From positions 1 through 64,000 of the forward strand of contig JAHLWS010000022.1 in assembly GCA_019057795.1 (NCBI GenBank): DNA of 64,000 nt. Reading direction: 5' to 3'. Below, one piece after another: positions 18,721 to 28,673 of this stretch (positions within the stretch are counted from its first letter, which is position 1; each line of letters opens with the position of its first letter). The translations under genes were made by a program, and so were the position numbers. The notes below the pieces were generated by a model, which saw only the letters and a list, made by a program, of their open reading frames with translations, made no database searches and was not told where the DNA came from. Origin of the DNA: Promethearchaeota archaeon (GTDB lineage: Archaea; Asgardarchaeota; Lokiarchaeia; Sigyniarchaeales; SOKP01).

Positions 18721-18991
18721 TAAAATCAAAAATTTGATGAGTTTATTTATTTAAAAATTCGATAATATTTATCATTAATTTTGATTAAAAAATTATGCGT
18801 TTATTAATTCTTAATAGAACTAGATTTATACCTATAAATAATCATTTTTTTCAAACACTATTGAGTCAAATTACGAGAAAAAGTTAAATACTCAAATAAC
18901 TACAATTGAAATTATAGAGGTATTCAAATTAGTAAAAAAAACCCAATATAATTTAATTTAGAAAATATAGAAATTTTAAGAAGTAATTTGT

Positions 18992-20362
18992 ATGTCTAAC
19001 AATAATACAGAAGTTAATTTATTGGATAACTATACCTTTTTTGTAATACCAAGTTGGGGAAATTTACTCGGGTATCCAACTTTAAGTAAATATGCTAACC
19101 ATCAAGTATCGAAAATAACCCAAGATCTAGTTATATTTTTTGGGGGATCTGAATGTGCGGTCTCAACGGATAGAGGAACTTTATATTATCTTTTTGGCAT
19201 GGGATATTATTATACTAAATTTGAGCTTCAAAGTGGAAGATATATTACCGACAATAGGCAATTAACGGGCTTAATTCTATCAGATTTCGTGTACGATCAT
19301 TTAGCAACATCAAAAAATATTACACTAGAAAACGATCGCGATGTAATCATTAGTGAGAACCTATTTAAGTTACCAATAGATTTGTCTTATAAATCTGAAA
19401 CTAAGCGTACATTTATTCAAGGAACGCTTATGAGAAATCTATTTATTCCCTATAAAGATATCTTTTTAGAATTGATGGAAACTTTGAAAAAACCCCAATC
19501 ATTCCAAATAGATGGGACTGGTCCCATGCTTTTAAGCACGCACTGGGATTTCTACAATCAAATTTTAATTTCTTCTGAAATGGATCATGAATTGAAAGTA
19601 AATTATACGAGCTCAACAGCTGGATTAAACGGAATTAAAATTGGTGTTAAAAACCACTTAAAAAGCTACTTTTCACAGCGGGAGTTACAATACATTCAAG
19701 AATCGACTTTAAAATTGAAAAGGGTATATTCTATGATGGAATTCGATCCTATGTATTTGTTCTCAATAATCATAAATGCTTCTGCTTTGTTGAGATCAGA
19801 AATAACATCTACTAACTTTCAAAAAAGTGATAAAGACAATAATAGAATACTAAAAGAATCAATTTTTATCTCTGCTGAACCCCAGATTAATTCAGTCGTC
19901 GATTGGCCAGAACAATTTAGAAGAAAAACAAAAGACGAATTGGAAAAATCGGTCGTACAAGTAGCTAATAAGATTTATCAACCTAACGAAGTTGATAAAA
20001 GTGCATTACCTCTCAAGGAATACAGGAACGAGCAAGACCAATTTGAAATTAGAACAATGAAAAGACCTATTGTTGAGTTAAAACCACTCCCTAACATGCC
20101 AACTAGTAACACATTAGATGTTCTTTTAACAGTAAAGGATATCGTAAATAGTGATTACGACGTTAGATCTATAGGGAAGGCGCTTGAAACCGCACGAGAT
20201 TACATCAAAAGCATGATCTTACATTCAAATATTTTATGGGATATGAGTAAATTTGCTAATATCTATCAACACACAGAACCAAATTTAGGGTTGAGCCCCA
20301 AAGAAAAATTCGAATTAATAGAAAAAATCAATAAATGGATTAACCTGATAAAAAAAAGATAG
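18992..20362 (+). CDS. Unrecognised 456-aa protein upstream of a roadblock-like gene
   Basis: I do not recognise a family. The protein is soluble, with no signal or membrane segment. The N-terminal 130 residues are compact and aromatic-rich (FFVIPSWGNLLGYPTL, YYLFGMGYYYTKFEL). The middle (about 140-330) includes a probable helical segment. After a proline-rich linker (about 345-375), the C-terminal 80 residues look helical. The next gene, 23 bases downstream on the same strand, is roadblock/LC7-like. Asgard genomes often pair such genes with GTPase regulators, so a signalling role is plausible but only from context. Confidence 0.55.
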   Translation: MSNNNTEVNLLDNYTFFVIPSWGNLLGYPTLSKYANHQVSKITQDLVIFFGGSECAVSTDRGTLYYLFGMGYYYTKFELQSGRYITDNRQLTGLILSDFVYDHLATSKNITLENDRDVIISENLFKLPIDLSYKSETKRTFIQGTLMRNLFIPYKDIFLELMETLKKPQSFQIDGTGPMLLSTHWDFYNQILISSEMDHELKVNYTSSTAGLNGIKIGVKNHLKSYFSQRELQYIQESTLKLKRVYSMMEFDPMYLFSIIINASALLRSEITSTNFQKSDKDNNRILKESIFISAEPQINSVVDWPEQFRRKTKDELEKSVVQVANKIYQPNEVDKSALPLKEYRNEQDQFEIRTMKRPIVELKPLPNMPTSNTLDVLLTVKDIVNSDYDVRSIGKALETARDYIKSMILHSNILWDMSKFANIYQHTEPNLGLSPKEKFELIEKINKWINLIKKR

Positions 20363-20385
20363 TTATTTTAAATTGGTATCCTACT

Positions 20386-21018
20386 ATGGTAAATTATAAG
20401 TCTATTATTAAGAGTTTGCAAAAACATTATTCTGACGCAAACGAAGTAGTAGTCGTGGGTAACAAAGGGAAGGTTATTTATTCCACTAGTAATTGGAGCA
20501 CATCGAAAGATATTAAGGCAGTCCTAGCTAGTTGGGGTAGTGGCACTGCCCAATTTGTGAGTATGAGCGGTATCAGATATTCAGTGCTTCAAATGGCACC
20601 CGAAAGATTTATAGCAACTAACAGAAAGAAAAAAGGACACTTAGTTGGAACATCAATCCTTGGTAGTGACATATATCTCATAGCTCATATCAAACCTAAA
20701 GCAAAAGGATGGATGCACATGGCGTATCCCGCAGTTACGAGAGCAGCAGCTATGATGATAAAAGGATCAAAGTCACAATTTGTTGAAACCGAAGTAGTTG
20801 ATTCCGTTGAAAACGAACTTATCGCAAAAAGCAGTAGTATGGTACAACTTACAATCGATCCATATCTCAAAGCTGAAGTGGAAGGATTTTTAGAATGGAT
20901 TAAGAATCCTCAAGGCTTAACTTCTTATCTCCTTCATTCATTACAAGAAAACGATCCATATAGAATCTCCAAACTTGCGGAGATTTACAATGAATTATAT
21001 AGGATTTTTTACACTTAG
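20386..21018 (+). CDS. Roadblock/LC7-like domain protein
   Basis: The 210-aa protein has an N-terminal domain of about 120 residues (YKSIIKSLQKHYSDANEVVVVGNKGKVIYST, given here in parts: a helix, then the strand VVVVGNKGKVIYST, a second helix, and strands LQMAPERFIATN and DIYLIAHIKP). This is the helix-strand-strand-helix-strand order of roadblock/LC7 (longin-related) domains. These bind or activate small Ras-like GTPases in Ragulator, dynein and MglB. The C-terminal 80 residues are helical and unknown. It follows the 18992 gene and lies 3 kb from a Rag-like GTPase, fitting an Asgard GTPase-signalling neighbourhood. Confidence 0.65.
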   Translation: MVNYKSIIKSLQKHYSDANEVVVVGNKGKVIYSTSNWSTSKDIKAVLASWGSGTAQFVSMSGIRYSVLQMAPERFIATNRKKKGHLVGTSILGSDIYLIAHIKPKAKGWMHMAYPAVTRAAAMMIKGSKSQFVETEVVDSVENELIAKSSSMVQLTIDPYLKAEVEGFLEWIKNPQGLTSYLLHSLQENDPYRISKLAEIYNELYRIFYT

Positions 21019-21075
21019 GTTTTATTAATTCTTTTTAAAAAAAAGAGATAGAAGTAAAGCAACAACAATTCTTTA

Positions 21076-22143
21076 TCAATTTGACTTGGTTTTAAGCCAG
21101 TCCCCCACCATCAATTTTGATTCTTTGAGGATCTCTTTATCGTAACTGCCGAATTCTTCCTCTGCCAAAACAATCGGTGCGCGATTAATTTCTTCAACTT
21201 GCCTTATCCATTGATCAGTGAGGTTTAGGAGGATAGCATCAAGGGACACGAGATGTCTGCCAAAGGCTATGATCCCTAAATCCTCTATAATATTATACTT
21301 ACCCATGAAGATATCTTCAAACTTACCTTCTGGGTGAGGGAAAGATGTGGCGTTCAATGCTTCACATATCCCGTAAACATTGAATAATGAATGGTATATC
21401 TTGTTGATATCGATAATGCTTGAAGCAATTCTCGATCCATTTAATCCATGCCACCAAGATTTCAATGGATCAGGTATCATTCCAAAAATGTTCTTTATAG
21501 TAAAGGAGGCGTAGTGCTTTAGTTTGGCAAAGCTGATGAACGTCGATCCACGCAGGTCGTAAAGCTTTTTCGGTATCATACTATAGAGCTTATTTATCTT
21601 GACCGGTTTGAAATGTGATTCCACTAACCTATTAACTTCGGTTGGATCGGCTACCCTTTCATTCCAGACCTCATCGGTCACATTGATGTAAGTGACATCG
21701 AACTCCCTAAAAAGATCCGTGAAACCAAATTCGTCAAGGAAGGCTTTATCCTCCTTCTTGAGCTGATCCCAGAAACCACCTTTTTTGAACCAGTCCCAGT
21801 CGGGGTTTTCGATGAGCCAGTTCCAACCATCACCCTTTAGGAACCATTCCAAGTTGACTTCTTTATCTCCGATAATAAAGCTCATCCCCTCCTCAAGACG
21901 GTTAAATGAATGTGTGTGTGATTCTGTAACCACGATATGGGCGTCAAGTGCCTCCAATATCGTTCTCAAAGTCTTGGAGTCGATGAAAGCGGCTGGTGCG
22001 TTTGACACCCAGTTCGGTTTGATAATGATGGTCTCAGATTCGAGCCAAGAGTCAATCATTATCTGCTTTAATTCATCGGAGTTGCTTAATTTCGCTATGG
22101 TTATCTGACCGAATTTGTGATAGGGAATAGACATGTTCAACAT
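21076..22143 (-). CDS. DUF362-domain protein
   Basis: The 355-aa protein shows DUF362 features: ETIIIKPNWVSNAPAAF near residue 40, VVTESHTHS around 95, and LYDLRGSTFISFAKLKHY followed by FGMIPDP. Proteins of this family, some with ferredoxin domains, are tied to iron-sulfur or nickel enzymes; the exact activity is unknown. No ferredoxin motif is present here. Residues about 110-150 form an unusual Trp- and Lys-rich insert (WFLKG, WNWLIE, WDWFKKG, FWDQLKK). The gene is richer in G and C than its flanks, suggesting a different origin. A second ATG at 22134 could also be the start. Confidence 0.75.
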   Translation of the reverse strand: MLNMSIPYHKFGQITIAKLSNSDELKQIMIDSWLESETIIIKPNWVSNAPAAFIDSKTLRTILEALDAHIVVTESHTHSFNRLEEGMSFIIGDKEVNLEWFLKGDGWNWLIENPDWDWFKKGGFWDQLKKEDKAFLDEFGFTDLFREFDVTYINVTDEVWNERVADPTEVNRLVESHFKPVKINKLYSMIPKKLYDLRGSTFISFAKLKHYASFTIKNIFGMIPDPLKSWWHGLNGSRIASSIIDINKIYHSLFNVYGICEALNATSFPHPEGKFEDIFMGKYNIIEDLGIIAFGRHLVSLDAILLNLTDQWIRQVEEINRAPIVLAEEEFGSYDKEILKESKLMVGDWLKTKSN

Positions 22144-22243
22144 TTAGTTTTAAAATGAATTAAGCACATTAAATATTCTATAAAATATAATCTTTCCATA
22201 TAGATTATTTTACAAAAAGAGCTACAAACCATGAAAATTCCTT

Positions 22244-23380
22244 CTATCGCTTCAGATAAATCGAAATTATGTCTCCATCCTCAATTACGTGACCTAGGTT
22301 ATTAAATTTTTGACCGGGGTGTTTAGCAGATTTACCCCATATTAAAGAGTAGCGATAATCGCTTATGAATCGTTTGTGAATTTTACGACAGAGTTTCTCT
22401 AGTGTATCGCCCCTGTGGAGAATTATTGGTTCATCCATATCAGCTTCTTGTCTTGGCGGCTTCAAAAACACTCGTATTAAATTCAATTCCTCGAAAATTT
22501 TATGACGGAGCGCATTAATCTTATCAAGATTCTTAACTGAGATCATAACCCAGTGATCATGACCAATTGCCTCTGTAATAACATTATTCGGTATTTTTTC
22601 TTTCATTAAATCTGATTTATTAATTACCACAAATTCTCTTGTGTAGATACGATTTCCAAATATGAAATCTATTAATTGATCGGGTGTTATATCTGGTTCA
22701 GAGAAATAAACCCCTGCGTTCCGGACTTTAAGTTCATTCATTAGAGATTTAACTTCATCAGCATCCATAAGTTGGTGACCTTTGTAAGTAAAATGAATCC
22801 CTCCACGTGTGCGCTCTTTAATTACAATCTTAGGTGGTCTTGTATTTAACCGTATTCCTGCGTTATTCAGCTCCATTCTAATAGTTTTCAAATCAGAAAG
22901 ATTAATCATTCCATCAGAACGAAAACATAATATAACTAACACTAACTCTGCCGAGCGTACTGCGGCTAATACTTCTTTTCCTCGCCCTTTACCCGCAGCA
23001 GCACCCAAAATTATTCCAGGTAAATCAATAAGCTGAACTTTCGCTTCTTCGATATCCATCATACCGGGTACTGCTGTAACAGTAGTAAAATCATATGATG
23101 CAACTTTAGAACGAGTATTACCTTCAGTTAGCAAATTTAATAAAGAAGATTTTCCAACTGAGGGAAATCCAATGAACGCCACTTGGGCATCTCCTGTTCT
23201 TTTAATACCGAAGCCACCACCACCACCTTTTTTAGAACTGGCAATGCGAATCACATCTTCGCGGAGTTTGGCTAGTTGTGCTTTAATGAAATTTATGCTT
23301 TTTTGTGTGGCCTTGTTTACCTTAGTGGAAGCCAATCGTTCTTCTAATTCCTTTATTCGATCTTCGACTTTTTCAGACAT
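22244..23380 (-). CDS. DRG-type GTP-binding protein with TGS domain
   Basis: The 378-aa protein is a developmentally regulated GTP-binding protein, an OBG-superfamily branch shared by archaea and eukaryotes. An N-terminal helical stretch with basic residues (KKGGGGGFGIKRTGDAQV) is followed by the G domain: G1 GFPSVGKSSL, G2/G3 FTTVTAVPG and LIDLPGI, and G4 NKSD. The C-terminal TGS domain (about 300-378) ends IEDGDIISIYLKR. Eukaryotic DRG proteins act on ribosomes with DFRP partners; the archaeal role is probably also in translation. Length and order match the family. Confidence 0.92.
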   Translation of the reverse strand: MSEKVEDRIKELEERLASTKVNKATQKSINFIKAQLAKLREDVIRIASSKKGGGGGFGIKRTGDAQVAFIGFPSVGKSSLLNLLTEGNTRSKVASYDFTTVTAVPGMMDIEEAKVQLIDLPGIILGAAAGKGRGKEVLAAVRSAELVLVILCFRSDGMINLSDLKTIRMELNNAGIRLNTRPPKIVIKERTRGGIHFTYKGHQLMDADEVKSLMNELKVRNAGVYFSEPDITPDQLIDFIFGNRIYTREFVVINKSDLMKEKIPNNVITEAIGHDHWVMISVKNLDKINALRHKIFEELNLIRVFLKPPRQEADMDEPIILHRGDTLEKLCRKIHKRFISDYRYSLIWGKSAKHPGQKFNNLGHVIEDGDIISIYLKR

Positions 23381-23497
23381 ATTATACCTTTAAAAAAATA
23401 ATAATGCAAATAAAAAAAATTTTTCTAAAATGTTTACTCAAAGAGTTGAATACTAAAAAGAGATAAAAGTAAAAATTAAATTAATTCTGTGAGAGAA

Positions 23498-24418
23498 TTA
23501 ATCTGAATGTGCTGAAATTATCAAATCTGCAAAGAGAGACATATCTTTTAACAATATATTTAATTTATCTTGAGATTCTCTATCCAACTCTCCTGTTTTC
23601 ATTACGAGTACCGAAATAATGTATTTAAAGATATGGAGCTCAATTTCCTTTCCGTCCTCGTTCAACCCTCTAAATTGAGCAGAATCAGACATAAAGATGT
23701 TCTCTCTTACCGTATTACACGCGTCGATGAAATCTCTTAAATCTCCACGAAGCATCAAACCACTGCTTACACCTTGAACGTTATGGACTATGACATTTCC
23801 CGAAACATCAGAAATTATTATTTTTGCTTTAATTTCTTCTAATTGGCTTTCAGCTTTCTCCACGGATTTTTTCAAATCTTTATAGGACGAAATTAATATA
23901 TCCCGAAAAACCTTGGCTAATTCGTCTTGTTGATAAATGCTCGTTAACATGTAATCAAAATTATAATCTTTAAACATGTCCAAGAAGATTTCCTTAGCAC
24001 TTTTTACGTTAGTATCAAGTAATTCTTTCGGGTAATCTTCAGTATCGTATTTGTGCAAGAATAAAAAAATTTGCGGCTTCTCGTTGTTTTTACGATGTAT
24101 ATCCAACAATCCCTCAAAATATTCTTTTGCTTGATCGAAGGAATTTGGGTCGTGTAAATCAACGACACAAATTAGTATGTCAGTGCCCTTGAAAATCTCT
24201 GGCTTTGAGAAATATTCAGCGCGGTACTGCTCTTGACCGCCAAAATCGAAAATCCCAACCTGAAGACCAAGAAAAGGATGCCTTCGAGTTTCATAAAGTA
24301 TTGTCGGGCTAAGTCTTTTTGTGTCTTCGGGCGTTTTTTCAGCAAACGCTACGGAGTAAAGACTTGTCTTACCGCAACCGCCTAAGCCTACTAAACTTAT
24401 TTTAATAGTACATTTCAC
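23498..24418 (-). CDS. Rag/Gtr-like small GTPase with C-terminal longin/roadblock-like region
   Basis: The 306-aa protein has a Ras-superfamily G domain of about 180 residues: G1 GLGGCGKTS (residues 11-19), G2 threonine in RLSPTI, G3 DFGGQEQY, and G4 HKYD, the HKxD form typical of Rag/Gtr GTPases rather than NKxD. Residues about 195-306 form a separate alpha/beta domain (KAKIIISDVSGNVIVHNV and FKYIISVLVMKTGELD), as in RagA/Gtr1 proteins, whose C-terminal roadblock domain makes dimers. Start is GTG at 24418, placed just after an AAGG-like site. Such GTPases are characteristic of Asgard genomes. A roadblock-like gene lies 2.5 kb away. Confidence 0.85.
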   Translation of the reverse strand: MKCTIKISLVGLGGCGKTSLYSVAFAEKTPEDTKRLSPTILYETRRHPFLGLQVGIFDFGGQEQYRAEYFSKPEIFKGTDILICVVDLHDPNSFDQAKEYFEGLLDIHRKNNEKPQIFLFLHKYDTEDYPKELLDTNVKSAKEIFLDMFKDYNFDYMLTSIYQQDELAKVFRDILISSYKDLKKSVEKAESQLEEIKAKIIISDVSGNVIVHNVQGVSSGLMLRGDLRDFIDACNTVRENIFMSDSAQFRGLNEDGKEIELHIFKYIISVLVMKTGELDRESQDKLNILLKDMSLFADLIISAHSD

Positions 24419-24480
24419 CTTTTTTTATTATGTTATTTATAATTCTTTATTTCATTTATTTTTATTTTATTATTCTAATA

Positions 24481-25980
24481 TTATTTTTTATCTTTAGGTG
24501 TCAATTTATAGGTTTTTGAAAAAACTTTTCCAAACGCATCAGTTGAGGCCTCTACTAACACATTTCCATAAATTATTTCGTTATCTTCAGTTTCTAAGGG
24601 ATATCCTATCTCAACAGTTTCATAAGGGAATAATTCTCTAATATTAGTTATCCAAGGTCTCTTTTCAAACAATTCTTCGACTGTAGCAATTCTGATTTTG
24701 ATGTCTTCTAAAAGATAACCTATAGTGTTAGTTAACGAGATTTTTAATATTTTTTCTTCTTCTTTTACATCTTTAGATACGCGCAAGAATTTTCTAGTCC
24801 CGAGCGTTTTCGTAGTAGGTTTCTCTTCTTCAGGTTTAGTCTCAATTTTCGGTCCCTCTTTCTCGATAGGCTCTCTAACGATGAAGATCTTACGTTTTTG
24901 AATGTTGTATTGAGAAACTTTTTTAAGTTTAGCCAGAAACAATACTGCGTTCAAATTTATAGCGTTATAAGGTTCAATTTTAAGATATCCTTTTTTAGCA
25001 GCATCTTCCACAATCTCAGATCCAATTCCGGTTCTTGCAAATACTGTGTTTTTGTTTGCCCCACTACCTACTGAGCCAACAGAAATATCCGCATTTTCGG
25101 CGGTCAGATCTGTACAAAAATTACAACTTGGAGCTTTAAACTTATGTAATTGTTTGATGGAATATGATTTTACTGGTTCTCCCTTAGGGTTATAATATAT
25201 GTGAAACTTTCCTTTACTGATATCCATTTTAACTACTTTTTTTAAGTCAATCCCATCTTTTTCGAAAAAGGGATAAAGTGCTTCTGGAGCGAAAGAATCC
25301 ATACAGAACAAACCTATTTTAAGAATGTGAGCGCGCATAAAATATTTTAACATTCCCGAAGGAGAACTCATCATCTTATCCACGGCATCGATATTACAAG
25401 GCGTACCAACAAAAGCTATTGATCTATAATCTTGTCGTATAGCATCCATTAATGATTCGACAGTTTGAGTGTGACAGTAAATCGAACCGGAAGCTTTTAT
25501 AGCGTCCTCTTTACTGGTAATTATCTGAGAAACGGGATGCCACGGATCACTAGGATCCTTCATTGCAACGATTGCAGCATCAATTAAATGTTCCTCAAAT
25601 AAATAAATTAGCAAAGAGGTCACAGTTCCTCCATCTTGACCCCCTATGACTTCTGGTATATCTGTATTCGCTACATATCCTGTCTTGAATTCTCCCATTA
25701 ATTGAACCGGATCCGTGATTGTGCGGGGACATTGGTTATAACAGATCCCACACCCAGTGCATTTCCCTATTAATTTGGGCTGCCCAGCTATAGCGTCCCA
25801 CTCGAGAACTGGACAAACTGCGGCACATGTCCCGCATTCCGTGCATATTCCTGTTCTTACAATTTCCTTCATAAGCATGCCAAACGAGTCTTTCTTTCCC
25901 TCGAGTTTTTTTTGAATATAATCGAAGGAATAATCGTATTGAGTAGCAGTTTGCTCTTTTTCCGTTTGATTCTCAGTCAT
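24481..25980 (-). CDS. FrhB/FdhB-like ferredoxin-flavoprotein with extra C-terminal domain
   Basis: The 499-aa protein starts with two [4Fe-4S] motifs (CTECGTCAAVCP and CTGCGICYNQCP, about residues 45-85). Next come the FrhB N domain (QDGGTVTSLLIYLFEEHLIDAA) and FrhB C domain (FVGTPCNIDAVDKM, FCMDSFAPEALYPFF, CNFCTDLTAENADISVGSVG). The family binds FAD and passes electrons between F420 and iron-sulfur partners. Residues about 375-499 form an added strand-rich domain not usual in FrhB. It is separated from the Hdr cluster at 30-43 kb but is related to the two FrhB-like proteins there. Confidence 0.85.
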   Translation of the reverse strand: MTENQTEKEQTATQYDYSFDYIQKKLEGKKDSFGMLMKEIVRTGICTECGTCAAVCPVLEWDAIAGQPKLIGKCTGCGICYNQCPRTITDPVQLMGEFKTGYVANTDIPEVIGGQDGGTVTSLLIYLFEEHLIDAAIVAMKDPSDPWHPVSQIITSKEDAIKASGSIYCHTQTVESLMDAIRQDYRSIAFVGTPCNIDAVDKMMSSPSGMLKYFMRAHILKIGLFCMDSFAPEALYPFFEKDGIDLKKVVKMDISKGKFHIYYNPKGEPVKSYSIKQLHKFKAPSCNFCTDLTAENADISVGSVGSGANKNTVFARTGIGSEIVEDAAKKGYLKIEPYNAINLNAVLFLAKLKKVSQYNIQKRKIFIVREPIEKEGPKIETKPEEEKPTTKTLGTRKFLRVSKDVKEEEKILKISLTNTIGYLLEDIKIRIATVEELFEKRPWITNIRELFPYETVEIGYPLETEDNEIIYGNVLVEASTDAFGKVFSKTYKLTPKDKK

Positions 25981-26107
25981 AGTTAATTACTCATCAAAAA
26001 CTCTGTATTAGTTTAATTTATTTGTTTGTAGATCTATGTAATGGAAATGGATTACTAATAATAAAATTTATTAAAAAAATCGCTTGCTTTCGATTAAAAA
26101 AAACGAT

Positions 26108-27709
26108 TTATTCTGCGTTTTCAAGTTCCAGTTTCTCTTCTATATGTTTAATTGCGTTGCTAGCATGAATGCGAACTATTCTGGGAAAATCGTTCACTCT
26201 TGCGAGTAAGGCACTCAAAGCGTGTTCTTCTCCAAATATTTCTAAAAATTTGATTAAACCTACTTTAACTTTGAAATTTTCGTCATCACTTCTTTTTAGG
26301 TAATCTATTATAATTGCTACATCTTTGTTTAAAGTATGTTTTAATTCTACATCATCATCTTTTACTTTATACCAATTTCTTTGAAAAATGTTATAGATGG
26401 CATCTATTGCTACTTTTTTTATAAGCCAGTATGATTCAGAGTTCTCTAAAACTTCTATTAGGTCGCCAATTGGTTCAATCTTTCCTATTTTTCCAAGAGC
26501 GATGATTGTGTTTTTTTTAACGTCTAAATTTCTAATCTTTAATAAACTTCTTAGTGGTTTGACAAATTCCTCATTTCCAATTTCTCCCAAAATAAATGCA
26601 ATGCTTTCTTTGATCGTATCGTTATCAGAATTTAAATACGAAAATAAGGAGTCGTAACTAACATTTTTATTACTCAGATAAATTTTTTTTATTGCATCTA
26701 TTATGTAAAGCTTCATATCCAAATCGGTATACTCGAAGCTAATATCTTCTATGTCCAATATGCCTAGCATTTCTGGTACTGCCGACAGGTCCCCGATCTC
26801 TCCCAAAGCTTCAATTGTAGCTATACTTACTTCGTTATACATATTGTCTAAATTCTGTGTTAAGAAATCTACAGCATCTATTAACTTTAATTTTCCAGTA
26901 AGGGCTATAGCATTCTTTTTGACGATAAAATCGTCGCTCAGTAATAATCTAATTACATCTTGATTAATATCTGGGCCTAATAATTTTAGAATCGAAACCG
27001 CAGAATCCATTAATTCAGGATCTAATTCTTTTAAAATTCGTGTAATTTCATTTAATATAAGCTGTTTATTTTGATTCAAATTAGAGATAACTTCTGGATA
27101 CTTAACTTTTAGATAACTAATATCCTCAAAAGAAACGTTAATGCTCGACAATTCGTATCCTATAAGTTTAATTATCTCTGATTTGTGTTCATTCGAGATG
27201 TTTTCACTTTTTAAAAAACTCAACAACGATTTTATTAGAATTTCTGGACCTATACTTAATAATTGGTTTTTGACAAAATCTTTAATAGAATTATAATGTG
27301 AATCTAATTCGTTGATAAAAAGGTTTATCTGAGGTTCTTCGAATTTTATTTTCTTTATAGCTTTCAAAACAGATAATTTAACATCAATATTATCCAATTT
27401 CTGTTCCAATATCCACATCAATGGCTTTAGAGCTTTTTCAAACCTCAATTTACCTAAAGCCTTCGCAGCTTCGCATTTAATTTCAATACCATCTTCAGAT
27501 ATTAAAACATTTTCTAACGTAGTAAAGCATTCTTTCTTCAGCGAGGGAACTTCCCTACTTACTAATCCTAAATATTTTACCGCTCCTGTCCTTTTACCGT
27601 AATTCTTTTCAGTTTCAACAATATCAGTTAACAATTTAACTGAATTTTCTAATCCAAATTCCTCCCTTTTGTTAAAAATTTCTTGCGGTGAAGGTTTTGG
27701 ATCAAACAT
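26108..27709 (-). CDS. HEAT-repeat protein
   Basis: The 533-aa protein is a solenoid of about twelve to fourteen helical repeats of roughly 30-40 residues, for example AAKALGKLRFEKALKPLMWI, ALTGKLKLIDAVDFLTQN, ATIEALGEIGDLSAVPEML and IIALGKIGKIEPIGDLIEVL. It ends with VRIHASNAIKHIEEKLELENAE. HEAT solenoids bind other proteins; no catalytic motif is seen. Its position between the lone FrhB-like gene and the HTH regulator gives no clear partner. Confidence 0.85.
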   Translation of the reverse strand: MFDPKPSPQEIFNKREEFGLENSVKLLTDIVETEKNYGKRTGAVKYLGLVSREVPSLKKECFTTLENVLISEDGIEIKCEAAKALGKLRFEKALKPLMWILEQKLDNIDVKLSVLKAIKKIKFEEPQINLFINELDSHYNSIKDFVKNQLLSIGPEILIKSLLSFLKSENISNEHKSEIIKLIGYELSSINVSFEDISYLKVKYPEVISNLNQNKQLILNEITRILKELDPELMDSAVSILKLLGPDINQDVIRLLLSDDFIVKKNAIALTGKLKLIDAVDFLTQNLDNMYNEVSIATIEALGEIGDLSAVPEMLGILDIEDISFEYTDLDMKLYIIDAIKKIYLSNKNVSYDSLFSYLNSDNDTIKESIAFILGEIGNEEFVKPLRSLLKIRNLDVKKNTIIALGKIGKIEPIGDLIEVLENSESYWLIKKVAIDAIYNIFQRNWYKVKDDDVELKHTLNKDVAIIIDYLKRSDDENFKVKVGLIKFLEIFGEEHALSALLARVNDFPRIVRIHASNAIKHIEEKLELENAE

Positions 27710-27814
27710 AATAGAATAAGATTTAATTTTAACAAGTAAATTATTTTTTTCTTGATTATTTACATTTTAGGTTATTAGCTTATAAAAATATTTTCAATTT
27801 AATTGCATCTAAGT

Positions 27815-28495
27815 CTATATAAAATTACCAAAAAAATACTCCATAGATAGATTCCTTGCTTCTTTTATATGACGATTTACAGCAGATTCTGATATTTTGA
27901 AATGTTTTGCTATTTGAATTGCACTAATTTTTTTTGGTGATTTAAAAAATCCATTTTTAGCGGCGTAAGAAGCAACCTCTTGTTGTCTTTTTGTAAAATT
28001 AGGGAAAGGAATAGCGGACTTCCAAATGGTTTCATCAACGCGATCCATTTTATCTAAATCGGTCATTCCAATGATTTGATAATTTTCTGTAAATGAGGAA
28101 ATAACTTTGAATAACTGCTTAATGTATTCATTTTGAGATATTAAATTAATTAATAGACGTTCCTGTGAAATATGAATAGGAAATAGAAAAGCCCACGGTC
28201 CAGAATCAACAATCGGAAAAAATCCCGAAGTATTATTCTGATTCATAATGCAAATTATCTCGTTTCCAGTTTGATTTAATAAATGAAAAGATTGAGGATT
28301 AAACTTATTTTTAATAAATTCTTCCAAGTTCGTTATTGTATTTGGCTTAAATCGTATTCGCTGAAGAGCAAAGAAGTGGTTTTGGTCGTACTGGAAAGCG
28401 TTTAAAATTTCGATAAATTCGAGATTTTGTAATAAATCAGCAAACCCCACATATTCTAAAAAATTTCCCGGTATTTGTAATCGTATAATTTTCAT
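27815..28495 (-). CDS. Bacterio-opsin activator-type HTH regulator (HTH_10)
   Basis: From the ATG at 28495 the protein is about 226 aa; a GTG at 28549 would add 18 residues. I chose the ATG because MKIIRLQIPGNFLEYV is a typical opening for this archaeal family. The C-terminal 55 residues form the HTH_10 domain: PFPNFTKRQQEVASYAAKNG and KKISAIQIAKHFKISESAVNRHIKEA, with the second helix as recognition helix. The N-terminal part is a small sensor-like domain. It is divergent from the SDR epimerase gene and could control it or the downstream redox genes. Confidence 0.8.
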   Translation of the reverse strand: MKIIRLQIPGNFLEYVGFADLLQNLEFIEILNAFQYDQNHFFALQRIRFKPNTITNLEEFIKNKFNPQSFHLLNQTGNEIICIMNQNNTSGFFPIVDSGPWAFLFPIHISQERLLINLISQNEYIKQLFKVISSFTENYQIIGMTDLDKMDRVDETIWKSAIPFPNFTKRQQEVASYAAKNGFFKSPKKISAIQIAKHFKISESAVNRHIKEARNLSMEYFFGNFI

Positions 28496-28673
28496 TAAAT
28501 TAAAACTCTGTACGAGTAATTTTTTCTTTAATTTGAAGTATAAATCCACATTATTATATGTTGCGATCGCAACAATTTAACTCTTTAGTAGGTATTAATT
28601 CTTTTTATATAGGGATTTTGTTTTATTTTTAAATTATAAAAAAATTAAATTTAAGGTTAAAGGGGAGAATTAT

